A stretch of DNA of 64,000 bases from Taxillus chinensis (lineage: Eukaryota; Streptophyta; Magnoliopsida; Santalales; Loranthaceae), in the NCBI GenBank assembly GCA_023512835.1, contig CM042084.1:53237031-53301030 (forward strand), written 5' to 3'. How positions within the stretch are numbered: position 1 is the stretch's first letter; every line of letters starts with the position of its first letter. The notes under the pieces were generated by a model, which did no database searches, was not told the origin of the DNA, and worked only from the letters and a program-made list of their open reading frames with translations. A program made the translations under genes and the position numbers. Shown here in pieces: positions 45,111-56,288 of the stretch.

Positions 45111-46130
45111 TGATAGGACAGTGCTGAGTCCTATTGTTGTTGTGCCTGAGTTGTACCAGCGAGTCCGGGAGGGACAATTGGGTGATATTGAGTGTGAGGT
45201 TCTTCGTGCCCGTATTGAGGCTAGTGAGCTATCTGAGGACTGGACAGAGGGTCTTGAGCATGAGTTGTCTTTTCAGGGGCGGCTAGTAGTGGCTTTTTCT
45301 CTCAGAGATGAGGTGATAAGGGAGTTACATTAGTCTAGAGTTGATGTGCATCCTGGGGGTACGAAGATGTACCATGCACTTCGGGGGCATTTTTGGTGGC
45401 CTGGGATGAAACGTGATGTGACTGCTTTTGTTTTGAAGTGCCTCACTTGTCAACAAGTGAAGGCTGAACATTAGCGGCCGGTGGGCATGTTGCAACCATT
45501 GCCGATAGCGGAGTGGAAGTGAGACCACATAGCGATGGACTTTGTGACTGGTCTTCCACCCACCACTGGGAGGAAAGACATGATATGGGTGATTGTGGAT
45601 CGACTCACCAAGTCGGCCCATTTCCTTGCTGTTCGAGAGCGGGATTCCATTGGGGACTTGAGTTAGCTATATGTGAACGAGGTTGTGCGACTGCATGGGG
45701 TACCATCGTCAATTGTGTCCGACAGAGATTCGAGGTTCACTTCTCATTTTTGGGCAGGCTTGCAGGAGGCTATGGGGACAAAGCTTAACTTGAGCACAGT
45801 CTTTCACCCTGAGACTGACGGTCAGACTGAGAGGACAAATCAGACATTGGAGGACATCTTAAGGGCATGTGTGTTAGATTTTGGGGGTTCGTGGCAACTC
45901 ACCTTCCTTTAGTGGAGTTTGCCTACAACAACAGTTATCAAGCATCCATTGGGATGACTCCTTTTGAGGCATTGTATGGCAAACCATGCCGATCACCTTT
46001 GTGTTGGACTGAGGTCAGAGAGGCAGCTCTCTTGGGACCATAGTTGGTTCAAGACGCTACTGAGAAGGTCAAGTTGATTCGTCAGCGCTTGTTGTTCGCG
46101 CAGAGTCGACAGAAATCTTATGCAGATCAG
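45111..46130 (+). pseudogene. Integrase of element C
   Basis: One frame from 45121 to about 45912: zinc finger HPGGTKMYHALRGHFWWPGM ... CLTCQQVK; core HIAMDFVTGLP (Asp), [13 protein letters not shown] (Asp) and [16 protein letters not shown] (Glu). TAG at 45331, 45472 and 45664 and TGA at 45520 sit where Gln (three) and Trp are expected. A frameshift near 45905 precedes [23 protein letters not shown]. Confidence 0.9.
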
Positions 46131-46576
46131 TGGCGGTGACTTTTGGAGTTTTCTGTGGGAGATCATGTGTTTCTCCACGTCATGGACATCAACGATTTGG
46201 GAGAGGTTCCAAGCTGTCTCCGCGGTTTATTAGTCCTTTTGAGGTTATGGATTGTGTGGGGCCAATGGCCTACCGGTTAGCGTTGCCACCACAATTGAGT
46301 CGGGTGCACAATGTGTTCCATGTGTCCCAGTTGAGGAAGTATCATCCTGACCCCATTCATGTGATTGATTGGGGGACATTGGATATTGAGGATGACATGT
46401 CCGTTGTTGAGGCCCCTATCTGTATACTAGATCGGCGGGCAAAGCTTTTGCGTGGTCGTGTAATTCCTTTGGTTCGCGTGCTGTGGTAGCACCATGACAT
46501 TGAGGAGGAGACATGGAAACATGAGTCCATGATGTGTGAGCAACACCCAGAGTTGTTCGAGGATGAACAATCTTAA
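46131..46576 (+). pseudogene. Integrase C-terminus and chromodomain-like tail of C
   Basis: GRGSKLSPRFISPFEVMD, GPMAYRLALPPQLSRVHNVF and HVSQLRKYHPDPIHVIDW are the chromovirus GPY/F-type region. The tail IPLVRVLW, then a TAG at 46487, then HHDIEEETWKHESMM looks like a degenerate chromodomain, which in this group directs insertion by reading chromatin marks. Ends TAA 46574-46576. Confidence 0.8.
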
Positions 46577-46913
46577 GGGTGGGAGGTGGTTGTTGGCCAA
46601 GGGATAGTGATGTGCTTTCCTGTATTAGTTGTTCATAATCTGGTGTATTTGTATTGTCCTTTAGACATGTATTTATATTTGAGATGTGTATTTGTGCCAT
46701 GCAGGTATGTGTTATATGCATTGTGATGCATGTGGTTGTGAATTATGGTGGTGCTTTGTTGAGTTTGCGGACGTATGTCTTGTTATATGCTATGTGCGAT
46801 GTATGAACCATTTGGGGTGTTGTGGCTTGCCGTTCTACAAATGGGTAGCATGTGTTGGTTATTCCTTGCATGTTGTTTCTTTTCGAGGACGAAAAGTCTT
46901 AAGGGGGAGAGGA
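46577..46913 (+). other. 3' noncoding region and polypurine tract of C
   Basis: 324 bp without a gene, then AAGGGGGAGAGGA (46901-46913). The stretch 46748-46913, including ttcttttcgaggacgaaaag, is conserved in inverted form next to F2 (61309-61468), which shows that F2 is a 3' LTR. Confidence 0.8.
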
Positions 46914-48556
46914 TGTAATGACCCGTGTTTTAGGATGTGGAGTTAGTCACAGTTTTACCTTTTGGGGGGGCAATTGTTGGGTTTTAGGGAGTTTTATTCT
47001 CACACACATTGGCTTAAATTATGGGTATTTTGTCCTGTGTGGATGCGGGAAGGTTGTGGCATGTTCCCTTTATCAAAACTACATCGTTTTGATGGTGGGA
47101 TTTCATTTATCAAAACTACGTCGTTTTGATGGTGGGATTTCATTTATCAAAACTACGTCATTTTATTGTTGGGTTTCACTTATCAAAACTACATCATTTT
47201 GATAAGTGAGGTGTCTTTATAAGGAGGTGGAGGTCTCTTTGTTTTAGGTTTAGGGTTTCTTTTCACTAGCCGTCGAGAGAGAGAGAGAGAGAGAGAGAGA
47301 GTTCCTAATCAATGCTGATGTGGTGATTCGCGTAGGTGGACGGCGTCTAGCGTGGGAGCAAGAGCAAGGAGGAACCTTTTGAGGTAGGGGTTCTGTCTCT
47401 TCTAGTACCCATTCCGGGGTTAGGCCCTGTGGTGAATGATTTTGTAGAGTATTGTCGTTGTTATATTATATATATGTAAATCCATATATGTGTGATCTCC
47501 TATATGGATGTTGGCCTTCAATGGCATAATTTGTTTGGTGTGAACTCTTGGGATTCGTCGCGTGGCGGTGGGTCTTAGAGGCCATTGGGAATGTCTGTGT
47601 TGTTCATTAGGCTTCGTTCCGCTGTAGGTTCACGTGGGGAAACCTTGAGGTTTCCAAGGGGGAGAATATATTTGATTTTATGCCTGTGTGGTTGAGACGC
47701 ATGTTATGTGTTTGATTTTATGCCTGTGTGGCTGAGATGCATGTTATGTGTTTGATTTTATGCCTGTGTGGTTGAGATGCATGTTATGTGTTTGATTGCA
47801 TGCCTGTGTGGCTGGTTGTGAGCCTGTGTGGCTAGTTGTGAGCCTGTGTGGCTGGTTGTGGAGCATGTGTGGCTGATTATGGATCCTGTGTGGTTGGTTG
47901 TGAGCCTGTGTGGCTGGTTGTGAGCCTGTGTGGCTGATTGTGAGCCTGTGTGGCTGATTGTGGGCCTGTGTGGTTGATTGTGGGCCTGTGTGGCCGTGGA
48001 GCATGTGTGGCTATGGACGTGGGCCCGTGTGGCCGTGGAGCCGTGTGGCTATGGAAATAGTGGTGTTTGCCCTTGTGGTTTGTATGCTGTCATATTTATT
48101 TAGGTTGAATAAAACCTGTTCATACTTGTATCACGACACTGCACCAGTACACGTTGACATGTAGGTGGTAGGAGCATGGGATGGGATGGGGAGACATGAT
48201 CCCTACTGAGTTGTGGTTGCTCACCCCTCCTACTGTGTTTCTTTTCTTTTCAGGGACCTACAAGCGTTAGGTGGGAATACCAAAGTGCAAGACAGCTCTG
48301 CCATGTTGTTTTGTTTAAATGTTATTTGGTGTTATGTTTTGCAATCCCAGTGGAAAATGATATAACTCCAGTGGGGAAGAATTGTAAACATTTAATTGTG
48401 GTTTGAAATTATTAATAATATGATTTTGTTTTTGTGCAAATTTATTGTGGTTGTGCGTTAAGTCCTGTGTGGAATTAATTCCAACCCCTTGCCCACCGGG
48501 TGGGTAAAGGGGAGTCACGAACCGGTTTTCTCTTGTTGGAAATCCGGGGCGTGACA
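46914..48556 (+). repeat. 3' LTR of element C
   Basis: TGTAATGACC to GGCGTGACA, 1643 bp, followed by CAATA. It has four palindrome units, TATA 47217, a shorter GA run and a longer minisatellite than the left copy. Confidence 0.92.
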
Positions 48557-49812
48557 CAATAGTCGGGTATGTGCTTCCGTATAGGTGATAGGAATTGGAT
48601 CAAATGTCTCCTTTCCTGCCTTTTGCTTTTGCGATGGCTACTTTGACTGCTCAGGCTGGGATGGATTGTTTGAGTAAGAATTCCCACCCTGAGACTGGTA
48701 TTGTGGGTTTGGGGCTTGCGCAATGTAGGACACTATCAGAGATCCTCCATAGAATCCAGGTGTGGTCGATTGTTGGGGCTGTTGTGACCCGGTGCTGTTA
48801 TCGTCAGCCTTGGGTTGCCATACTGCCTGAGATTCTCCTTCTTTCTTTCGGTTGGAGGAAGGAGGCTTTCTAGAAGATTCGGACTTGCTTCCTCCAAATT
48901 TACCTTCCCTTATGCTACCTTCAATTCGTTCTCCTGAGGCAACCAGGTCTACGAAGCTACTTGAAACATTCCCAATTAGTTTTTTGTAGTAAACCCCCTT
49001 CATGGTGCTGATGAAGAGGGTAGTAAGTTCTCTTTCGGTGAGTGGAGGCTGGACATCCATTGCTGCCTCTCTCCATCGTCGGGCATAAACTTTGAAGCTT
49101 TCATTACTTCCTTTTTCAAATGACTACAGGGCCAGCCGATCTAACGCCAGTTCGGTGACGTGCTTATATGGAGCTAAGAATGCCGTGGCGAGCTCACTCC
49201 ATGTTCTAATACGACTACCTTCAAGTTGGATGTACCATCGCAGTAGACCACCTATTAGGCTCTCCTGGAAGCAATGCATTAAGAGTTTGCCATTGTCTGC
49301 ATGGGCCGCCATCTTGTGGCAGTACATCGTCACATGTGTTCTAGGACACTGAGTACCATTAAACTTTTAAAAATCAGGCATCTTGAATTTGGAGGGAAGT
49401 ACTATGCCTGGCACCAAGCATAAATCATGAGGATTGGTCCCTCCATTGTTTTTACCCCCTCCATAGCTTTCAGTCGGGCCTCAATGGATTTCCAATCAGA
49501 TGGTTGAGTGAGGGATTCCACAGCTTCCATGATATTTGGGGTTGCCGCCCCCATAGCAGGTGGTGTAGGTGGGACTTGATGTGATGCCCCAGGAACCATG
49601 TTTGCTGGAGCGTAGACTTATGAAGCATGTGGAGCTTGCTCTTGCTCCTGATTAATGGCCCCTACAGTTGGGCTAACTTCTCTCTCAAAAGTCAGCTTGG
49701 CTAGCATGTCCATCACAGTCTTCAACTGGGCCTGCACTTGGAGCATGCTCCACCCGATCTCTTCTTGAGCCTGCTCAAGACTAGTAAGTCTATCCTCAGT
49801 ATGCTCTGCCAT
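48557..49812 (-). pseudogene. gag: gag N-terminal part of element E
   Basis: From ATG at 49812: MAEHTEDRLTSLEQAQEE, matching A's MAEEAENRFTGLEQSQ. Then KSIEARLKAMEGVK, MAAHADNGKLLMHCFQESL, RIRTWSELATAFLAPYKHVTEL and TERELTTLFISTMKGVYYKKLIG. The Gln/Ser-rich segment before the C insertion reads NPQYQSQGGNSYS. It breaks off at C's TSD; the next gag bases lie at 39812. One stop (49620-49618) and at least two frameshifts (near 49400 and 48740). Confidence 0.88.
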
Positions 49813-50085
49813 TGAAGGAGATGCCTGACGACTGGAGGACCTTAAGTTGTATGAGTACCCAATTCTGCTGAAGGACTTCTAGCAAACCTGGATAAGTTTA
49901 TTGAGAATTTTTTGTTTCCACTTTTTAAATATGAATGCATGATATGCATGAGATGCAAAGACACAAACTTTATTAAGCTGAGGAACCAAACTTCAAAGGG
50001 TATAAATAGCCAGACTGAATTAAAACAAATAAAATGACATGAAATCCCTAAAACTATATGTTCTAGGACAAGCTTTGATTATCTC
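49813..50085 (-). other. ORF1-gag spacer of E
   Basis: 273 bp, A/T-rich, same length and place as A's spacer. It ends, in E's direction, in CTTATCCAG|GTTTGC, which could be an acceptor. Nothing else is supported. Confidence 0.4.
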
Positions 50086-51615
50086 CTAGCGGTGTCTTCT
50101 TCGGAGGCTCCTTAGTCGCTCATTCTCCTCTTCAAGCCTACTGATGACCATCCCCCTTGCTAATGACTGCTTCCTTGCGTGGCTCTTCTGTATCTTAGCC
50201 ACTTCCAGCTGCTCCACCATTTTTTGTATGGCTTCCCCTTGTTCTTGTACTGTTTGTTGCAAAACGGCATTCTCTTGTAGCAAAGATGTAGTTGTATCTA
50301 GGACAACTATAGGTTCTTCGTTGGAGGCCACATCTTTAGCTGCAATGTCCTCGCCTGTGTTGGGGAGAGGGAACAACTTCTCCTTCCATGCCTTGTATTC
50401 TAATAAGACAGGAGTAGCATGTAGATTGGCCTTGATCTGTCGAGGGGTGGCCCAAGCTCTATGCATCTCAAAGATTGCCCGTTTTGCCCCAGGAGCACCA
50501 TATTCCCTATCGCAGACTTCCATCCCATGTAAGACTAGGACGATTTGACGCCCTTTAAGTTGTCTACCCACCTGTAATGGTGCGTATGTAGTGCTTTCCC
50601 AAGGGCCAATTAGTGGGACCCAGTTATAGCTGCCGCAATTATACAACAGGCTTGATCTATGCATCCAAGGGGCCCTCCAAATGATATCCTCATCTCCTAG
50701 TGTATGGAACTTGTGCATCCAACCTTCCTTGTCATTGGGTAGCCGCCACCCATTGTCTAGAATATCTAGCAAGGTTGTAGCAGGTAACACATATACTTCC
50801 TTGAAGCATGGAAAGCTGCATGGGAAGTGACTCTTCAACCATGTGCATAGGAGAGGAAGACAACCTTTAAATTGTCCTCGGCCTCTAACTCCGATGTAAC
50901 ATAAGGACCTAATGGTTTCAGCTAAGATGGCAGGAACAGGGTCATTTCCCTTTATCAATTGCAGGACAAGTTCTAGGACTTCCCCATCAATGAAGTTTGG
51001 ATTCCGAGGGAAAATGAGCAGACCATAAACAGCAACAGTGAAAAGTATATGGGTTTCCTCTTGAGTTGAATGCTGCATCATCCTCTTGAAGAACTCCCAT
51101 GGAATGACTTCATGCTTCCCATCCTTCTAAATGATTGGAGGAAATTCGTTAGCTTGTATGTCTAGGAGACAAGCCAAAGTATGCCGGCATGATTTTCGAG
51201 GATCATAGTTGAAGATGGCCTTCTTTTGATCTACTTCTTGATTAAGAAGCCTTTTGTATTCTTCAATGGTTGAGACCAGATCCACGCCATTAAAATAGAA
51301 ACACCTTCGCCTTGGATCCCAGAAGTTCACTACTGCAATGATCATGTTCTCATCTATTGGTAGTTGAGTTAGATATAACAGATCCCCAAAATGCTTGATG
51401 TTTGCGGCTTGACTCCTTGAAGACCACTTCTTCCATATGGGTGTGAGCTCAGGAGCACGATTCTTTGGGAGCTCAATGTGTATGTCTCGGACCTTCTGTG
51501 GTTCCTCTTGAGAAAAATTTCCCAAGTCCCTTTGGATTATCCTTGATGCGAGAGCGACCTCTTGAACATCTTCTCTGTCCACCTTGTTAGCTAGAAGATG
51601 ATCAAAGCTTGCCAT
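50086..51615 (-). pseudogene. ORF1 of element E (extra ORF upstream of gag)
   Basis: One frame of 510 codons from ATG 51615 to the stop at 50086, broken only by TAG 51129-51127. It starts MASFDHLLANKVDREDV. The core LAETIRSLCYIG and FKGCLPLLCTWLKSHFPC matches A closely, as do NWVPLIGPWES and HRAWATPRQIKAN. The C-terminal 100 residues are a likely coiled coil (LLQENAVLQQTVQEQGEAIQ) ending RSLRRRHR. Its near-intact state compared with gag is notable. Role unknown; it is a hallmark of Ogre-type elements. Confidence 0.78.
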
Positions 51616-52175
51616 ATTTCCTAAATGAATGTGTGCAATGCTATGATATGCAATGAATGAAAATAAGGGGCTAGTAGACAATGATGGATAATATATACAA
51701 GGGGTTAGCAAGACAAGTACACAAATGTCATAGCAAGGCTCAAACACATGAAGGTCATGCCCCTGATGGGCTTCTAAATCTTGCTATCTTATTCATTGGT
51801 TCCCAAGCATTCCCTACTTAGCCTTGTACCACGAGGGCATTAATAAGAACTAAGAGGGAGCCCCCGTACCCCAAAGGGCATTAACAGAGGGGGTCCTTCT
51901 TGTACCTCTTGGGGCATTAACAAGAAATGACCACTGCCTGAGTGAGACATTTCAGGTATTCCACGTAGACAAGCACAACCAAATCCACGTGGGCAAACCT
52001 TTACTAGCCTCTTCTAATCTTGTTGTGTTAGAGAAAACCTGGGTATAGGGTTATAGAAAGAGAGAGAAGCATGTATGCATAGTTAAAACAATTATAGAAT
52101 AAAAAAAATAATCATAAAAGAAACAAGCAAGCAAACATTCCATAAATTAAGACCATGGCTAGACTCTCACAACAG
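51616..52175 (-). other. 5' leader of element E
   Basis: 560 bp between primer site and ORF1. It contains the block conserved with A (51753-51799) and three degenerate repeats of about 45 bp around 'gggcattaa' (51835-51915 on the plus strand). No gene. Confidence 0.6.
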
Positions 52176-52193
52176 TCCCCAACAGAGTCGCCA
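52176..52193 (-). other. Primer-binding site of E (tRNA-Arg type)
   Basis: Minus strand TGGCGACTCTGTTGGGGA, two bases after the LTR end, one base different from A's site. Confidence 0.8.
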
Positions 52194-52195
52194 GC

Positions 52196-55103
52196 TGTCA
52201 TCACCCGTTTTTGACCAGGCTTGTACTGGCTTTTGTGAAAGCACTCCATGCTAGTTCATTCCATTGATCCTAAAGTCATCCCTGCACAAGGCTCGCACAA
52301 ACCATTATAGAAAAGAAAAACAGAGTCGCCACCACACAAATTTAAGGTGTGATTAGGCACCTAGAAAAAGAAAGGTCTACGGTTCCAAAGAATTAGGTTT
52401 AGGAGTCGGTTATGTGTGGGGAAGGAAGAAAAACTCTTGCACCCCCACAATGCCCACAATTGGTACCTAGTCTTAATCTATGGGTGTTTACTTGCATTAT
52501 TCAAAAAGAAGTTATGTTTTTATATTTTTAATTTACGGGAAAATGGAGTTTTTAGGATCTAAACCTTAAAAAAAAAAATCAAAGCAGATAAAAGGGTACA
52601 TTCTAATTTTAAAAAAGGAATGTGGGATCTAGGCCTATGTGACAATATTGAATTTTTATAAGAAAACAAAAGTTATTTTCATTTTTTAAAAAAGAAAACA
52701 AAAACAATTTGAATTCAAATAAGAAAATACTACCACAATTGATATTAGCCCAAGTAGACTAGCATATGAGCATCTAGGGCTCAACCCTCATGACCGCCCA
52801 GGCCTTATTTAAATTTTCTAGAAAAGATTTAAGTTTTTTTGTTTTTACATTTTATTATTTTTGAAAATAATAAATGAAAAGAGAAATGCAAGCTATTTTT
52901 TTATATTTTTGTTTTTTAAACTTTGACAAATAATGAAAAAAAGAAAATAGAGAAGTTTTTGAGTTTTATGTTTGCAAACAACACAGAGAAAGAATTAAAA
53001 AAAGGAACAGTTTAATAAATAAACAAAAGTAAAGCAGGGAACCTGGAGAAATTAAGATGATGCAGACATTGGTTCCTCTTTCCTACTAGTGATTCCTGAA
53101 AACACAGTGATTAGTAAAAGAAATCTTCCTCCTTGATTCGGTGTATTTCCTTTAACCTTAGCTCTTTCCACCAAAAATAGGAGAGATTCGGGTGCTTTTC
53201 TCCCAAAATGAAGTGTTTTCGCCTATAGAAATTCTCAGAACTTTCTCTCTGATTTTCTCTCTCACAATCCCGTCCAACAAGCTCTTTTTTTTCTCTGATA
53301 AAAATCCTCTCTAATTTTTATCTCTAAGAAATGCAGCCAAAAATTCCTCTCTCTGAATAATCTGCTCTGATACGTGATAATTGATGTCTTCCCTCTCTAC
53401 CTCTTGGGGCGGTCTATTTATAGGAATCCCAGGGGAGATAGCCCGTGCCTTGGCATTTATTGGATGCCTTACAGTCCCCATGAGTCAACTGCAATGTTCC
53501 AATGAAATAATGATTTCGGAAATGTAATTCTTGGTTCTCAGGAATGAAAAATAATTATTAATCCTGATTTATTTTAAATCTCCGCCTAAGGCGATTGTAT
53601 CTGGATGCTTTGGTGGCTAAATAAATCTCTGTTGTATTGGTGCTGTTGAGAATTAACGGCTATGCAGTCCCCAGAAGTCAACTGTGATGTCCCGAGGAAT
53701 TTAATTACGGAGGCTCCCTGTCCCTATGCTTAAAAATGGAGTCCCAAGACACTATTCGTAATTAATGCACTTGGAAAAAGGATTTTTAGAGTCTCGATGC
53801 GTTGGAGCTGGCTTTCAGGCTGATGGAGGAATTGTCTTTGGAGTTATTCCGAATCATTAACCAGGTTTGACCTTCGGATCTGGGCTTATTTCGGATTATT
53901 GACTAGGTTTGACCTCCGGATCTGAGCTTATTTTGGATCAGCGGCCTTATTTCGCATCAATAGGTCCTTATTCCGCATTAACAGGTCCTTATTCCGCATC
54001 AATGGGCTTAGCTCGGATTTGACCAAGTTTGACTGCTGGATTTGGGCTTATTCCACATCAGCGGGCTTAGCCCAGATTTGATCAAGTTTGACCTCCAGAT
54101 TTGGGCTTATTCCGCATCAACGGGCTTAGCCCGGATTTGATTAAGTTTGACCTCCGGGTTTGAATTTGCATTTCCCTAAAAATTTCCTTGTGTGGGCTTA
54201 GTCGCCACGTGGTAACTCTACTTGGGCTTCCCTAGGCCTCTTTTATTCTCACTTGTTGTGTAAGGAGAGTGTCTTTATATATATATTGGGCGAAAGAGAA
54301 GCAAAACTGCCAATGTGGGACAAACATGCATATGAAGAACTAAAATTTGTGGAAAATAAGGCAGATTTCTGGAGCAACTTCAAAAAATTCATAACTTTCT
54401 CCACAGAGCTCGGATTAGGGCCAAATTGGTCTTGTTTTTCTTGACATTCTGTCATCTATCTCTAGAAATTGGAATCATTCGAAAAGAATCCGTCATTTAG
54501 GAGAAACTTGGAAAACACCGCACAGAGGTACATGATAATGGGAGCATTCTACCCATCAGATTCAAAAATTCATAGTTAATTGCACAGAACTCGGATTATC
54601 CTAAAAATGGTTGGCAATGATAGATAAAGATGTTATCTAACCAATTCAATTGACTTTGTTCAATTCCAACAAGTATTGAGAAAGTTATTGGCAACATAGT
54701 GCGCTGCGTACTGGGTGTTCCACCCAAACATGATCACCAACTTTGAAAAATCATAACTAATTGAATACAGCCCGGAATAATCTCAAACCAGTTGGAAATG
54801 ATAGATAAAGATGTTATCTAACCAACGCAATTAACCTTGTTGGATTATGACAATTATTGAGGAAGTTATTGGCAAAACGATGCGCTGCGCACCGGTTGTC
54901 CAATTCAAATTCGTATGAAACTTGATAATCTCTTCATTTCTTCTTGGAATCAAGTGTGGTCAAGTGCGTTGTTCTACAAATTGCATCCTCTATTACTTAG
55001 TGCTTGCTTTTGGGAATTTAAAGGTCTCCCAAAGTGGTCCTTCATCTTGTGGTCTTTCGCCGAGTACAATTGCAATCTAATCTGGTCAAAATGAGGTTCA
55101 ACA
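52196..55103 (-). repeat. 5' LTR of element E
   Basis: On the minus strand TGTTGAACC (55103) to ...GGGTGATGACA (52196), 2908 bp. U3 holds the 180 bp direct repeats and the 'gggcttagcc' repeats (53880-54180). TATA lies at 53424-53413. U5 is A-rich with poly-A/T tracts. The flank beyond 55103 is CAAGG, likely one copy of the TSD; the partner lies outside the window. Confidence 0.9.
53413..53424 (-). promoter_or_regulatory. TATA box of E's LTR
   Basis: Minus strand CCTATAAATAGA is a strong TATA. Transcription would start near 53385 and run toward 52196. Confidence 0.65.
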
Positions 55104-55950
55104 CAAGGTTGGTACTCCCTGCACCCTTTGGAGAAATAAGGTCTCCTCCCCCGGCCTGGTATAAACCAAATGCTAGATGCGAGTATCATGCTGGTGGAGC
55201 AGGACATGATATTGAGAATTGCATAGCATTCAAAAGGAAGGTCCAGGCTTTGAAAGATGCAAATTGGTTAGATTTTCCTGCAATGACGGAGACGCCAAAT
55301 GTGAACAGCAACCCTCTCCCAGAACACTCCAATAATGTGGCTAATATCGTGACTGAAGGACGGCTAGAGAAGGTTTCACAAATACATATGGAGAAGCTAT
55401 ATTTGTTTCATTTACTACAAGAACATGGATATATACTTGCTAAAGACACATCAAAAGCAAAGAGGGGGGTAAATTTGAAAAAATAATGCCCATATCACAA
55501 GATGTCATGAGGACATGACATTAAAGAATGTAAGGAGTTTTCTGAGGCGGTGCAAAAACTCATGGACCAAAGGATGATCGAACTCTCCAAGGAAGAGACA
55601 GATAACTAAAGCTATATGATCCAAGGAGACTCACCATAGGTGCCAACACCCCTTGTCTTGAACGTTAAGACACCAGAAGCCCCATTGTTGCCACATGGAG
55701 TCAGACCTCTCATTATACATGTCTTAGATCCCGTGCTAGACAACAAGGTGAAAGCATAAATCCACAATTGCCTCATAGAATTACACCTCTCACCATCAGT
55801 GTTCCTATTCCTTTCCCCTACAAGACTGATAAAGCTGTCCCATGGAACTACAGTTGTGAAGTTGTCTAGGGAGCCATTGTAGCATAAAAAAAAACCAGGA
55901 GCAGTCAAGCTTATGCGCCTGAGATAGCTGATAAGGCAAAGAAGGAGAAA
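55104..55950 (+). pseudogene. gag: gag C-terminal part of element D
   Basis: D is an A-family element; E interrupts its gag exactly before LVLPAPFGEIRSPPPAWYK. The first Cys/His module, CEYHAGGAGHDIENC, is identical to A's. About 85% of residues match A by eye up to HGYILAKDTSK. After 55486 stops and frameshifts accumulate (the second module reads PYHKMS then a stop), so decay is heavier than in A. No start codon is natural here. Confidence 0.88.
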
Positions 55951-56288
55951 AATGTGGAGGTCAAAAATGAGCCAACACTGGAAACAACCAAGAAAGGAGC
56001 ACCAATCGCTGAAGCAGAGACAGTCGAGTTTTTAAAGCTAATGAAGCAAAGTGAGTATAATATTGTGGATCAGTTAAGTCGACAATCGGCTCGAATATCT
56101 CTACTTTCATTGATGATGGATTTCCAGTCTCATCAGGAAGCACTAATGAAAGTTCTGAGCCAAGCTTACGTTCCTCCAACCATCTCAGTGGCGAATGTGG
56201 ATGAGATCGCCAGTAACCTCATCAAAAACATCATCATCAGTTTTGGAGATGACAAACTACCATAGGAAGGGAAAGGGCATATAAAAGT
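55951..56288 (+). pseudogene. Protease N-terminal part of element D
   Basis: ETVEFLKLMKQSEYNIVDQL and QEALMKVLSQAYVPPTISVAN match A. A TAG at about 56263 interrupts after GDDKLP. It is cut by G after the codons for GHIK; the protein continues at 58234. Confidence 0.88.

Larger units (their letters stand above)
39813..48556 (+). mobile_element. Element C: Ty3/gypsy chromovirus, Tekay/Del-like
   Basis: 8.7 kb with LTRs 39813-41388 and 46914-48556, primer site 41392-41403 and polypurine tract 46901-46913. Flanks are CAACA (39808-39812) and CAATA (48557-48561), a 5 bp TSD with one change. Gag with zinc knuckles, protease, RT, RNase H, integrase and a C-terminal chromodomain-like tail place it in the chromoviruses; the RT and tail spelling is closest to Tekay/Del from memory. 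Rough LTR difference is about 7% over 190 bp. F is a relative on the other strand. Stops, mostly TAG from CAG, kill it. Confidence 0.92.
1..55103 (-). mobile_element. Element E: Ogre/Tat-like Ty3/gypsy retrotransposon, split by three insertions
   Basis: This element reads on the minus strand and frames most of the window. Order along its own strand: 5' LTR (55103-52196), primer-binding site, leader, ORF1, gag, protease, intron, RT, RNase H, second RNase H, integrase, 3' noncoding region, polypurine tract and 3' LTR (1088 to beyond base 1). It is interrupted by C (39813-48556), B (27085-39767) and A (4968-23548). With these removed, gag continues in one reading frame across the C and B sites. 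The native length is about 15.1 kb in the window and about 17 kb if the clipped LTR part is added, which is usual for Ogre. Rough counts over about 190 bp of LTR give about 6% difference between its LTRs. ORF1 upstream of gag, dual RNase H and the PR-RT intron support Ogre/Tat. The copy is non-functional. Confidence 0.9.

Noticed and set aside
42135..45621. Antisense open frames opposite C's gag-pol
   Set aside because: Shadows of the coding strand with no domain sense; C's plus-strand motifs explain the region.
47744..48004. His/Gln/Thr-rich antisense protein, and similar ones at 59208-59405 and 59962-60189
   Set aside because: Readings of the gcctgtgtggctg minisatellite in C and F LTRs.
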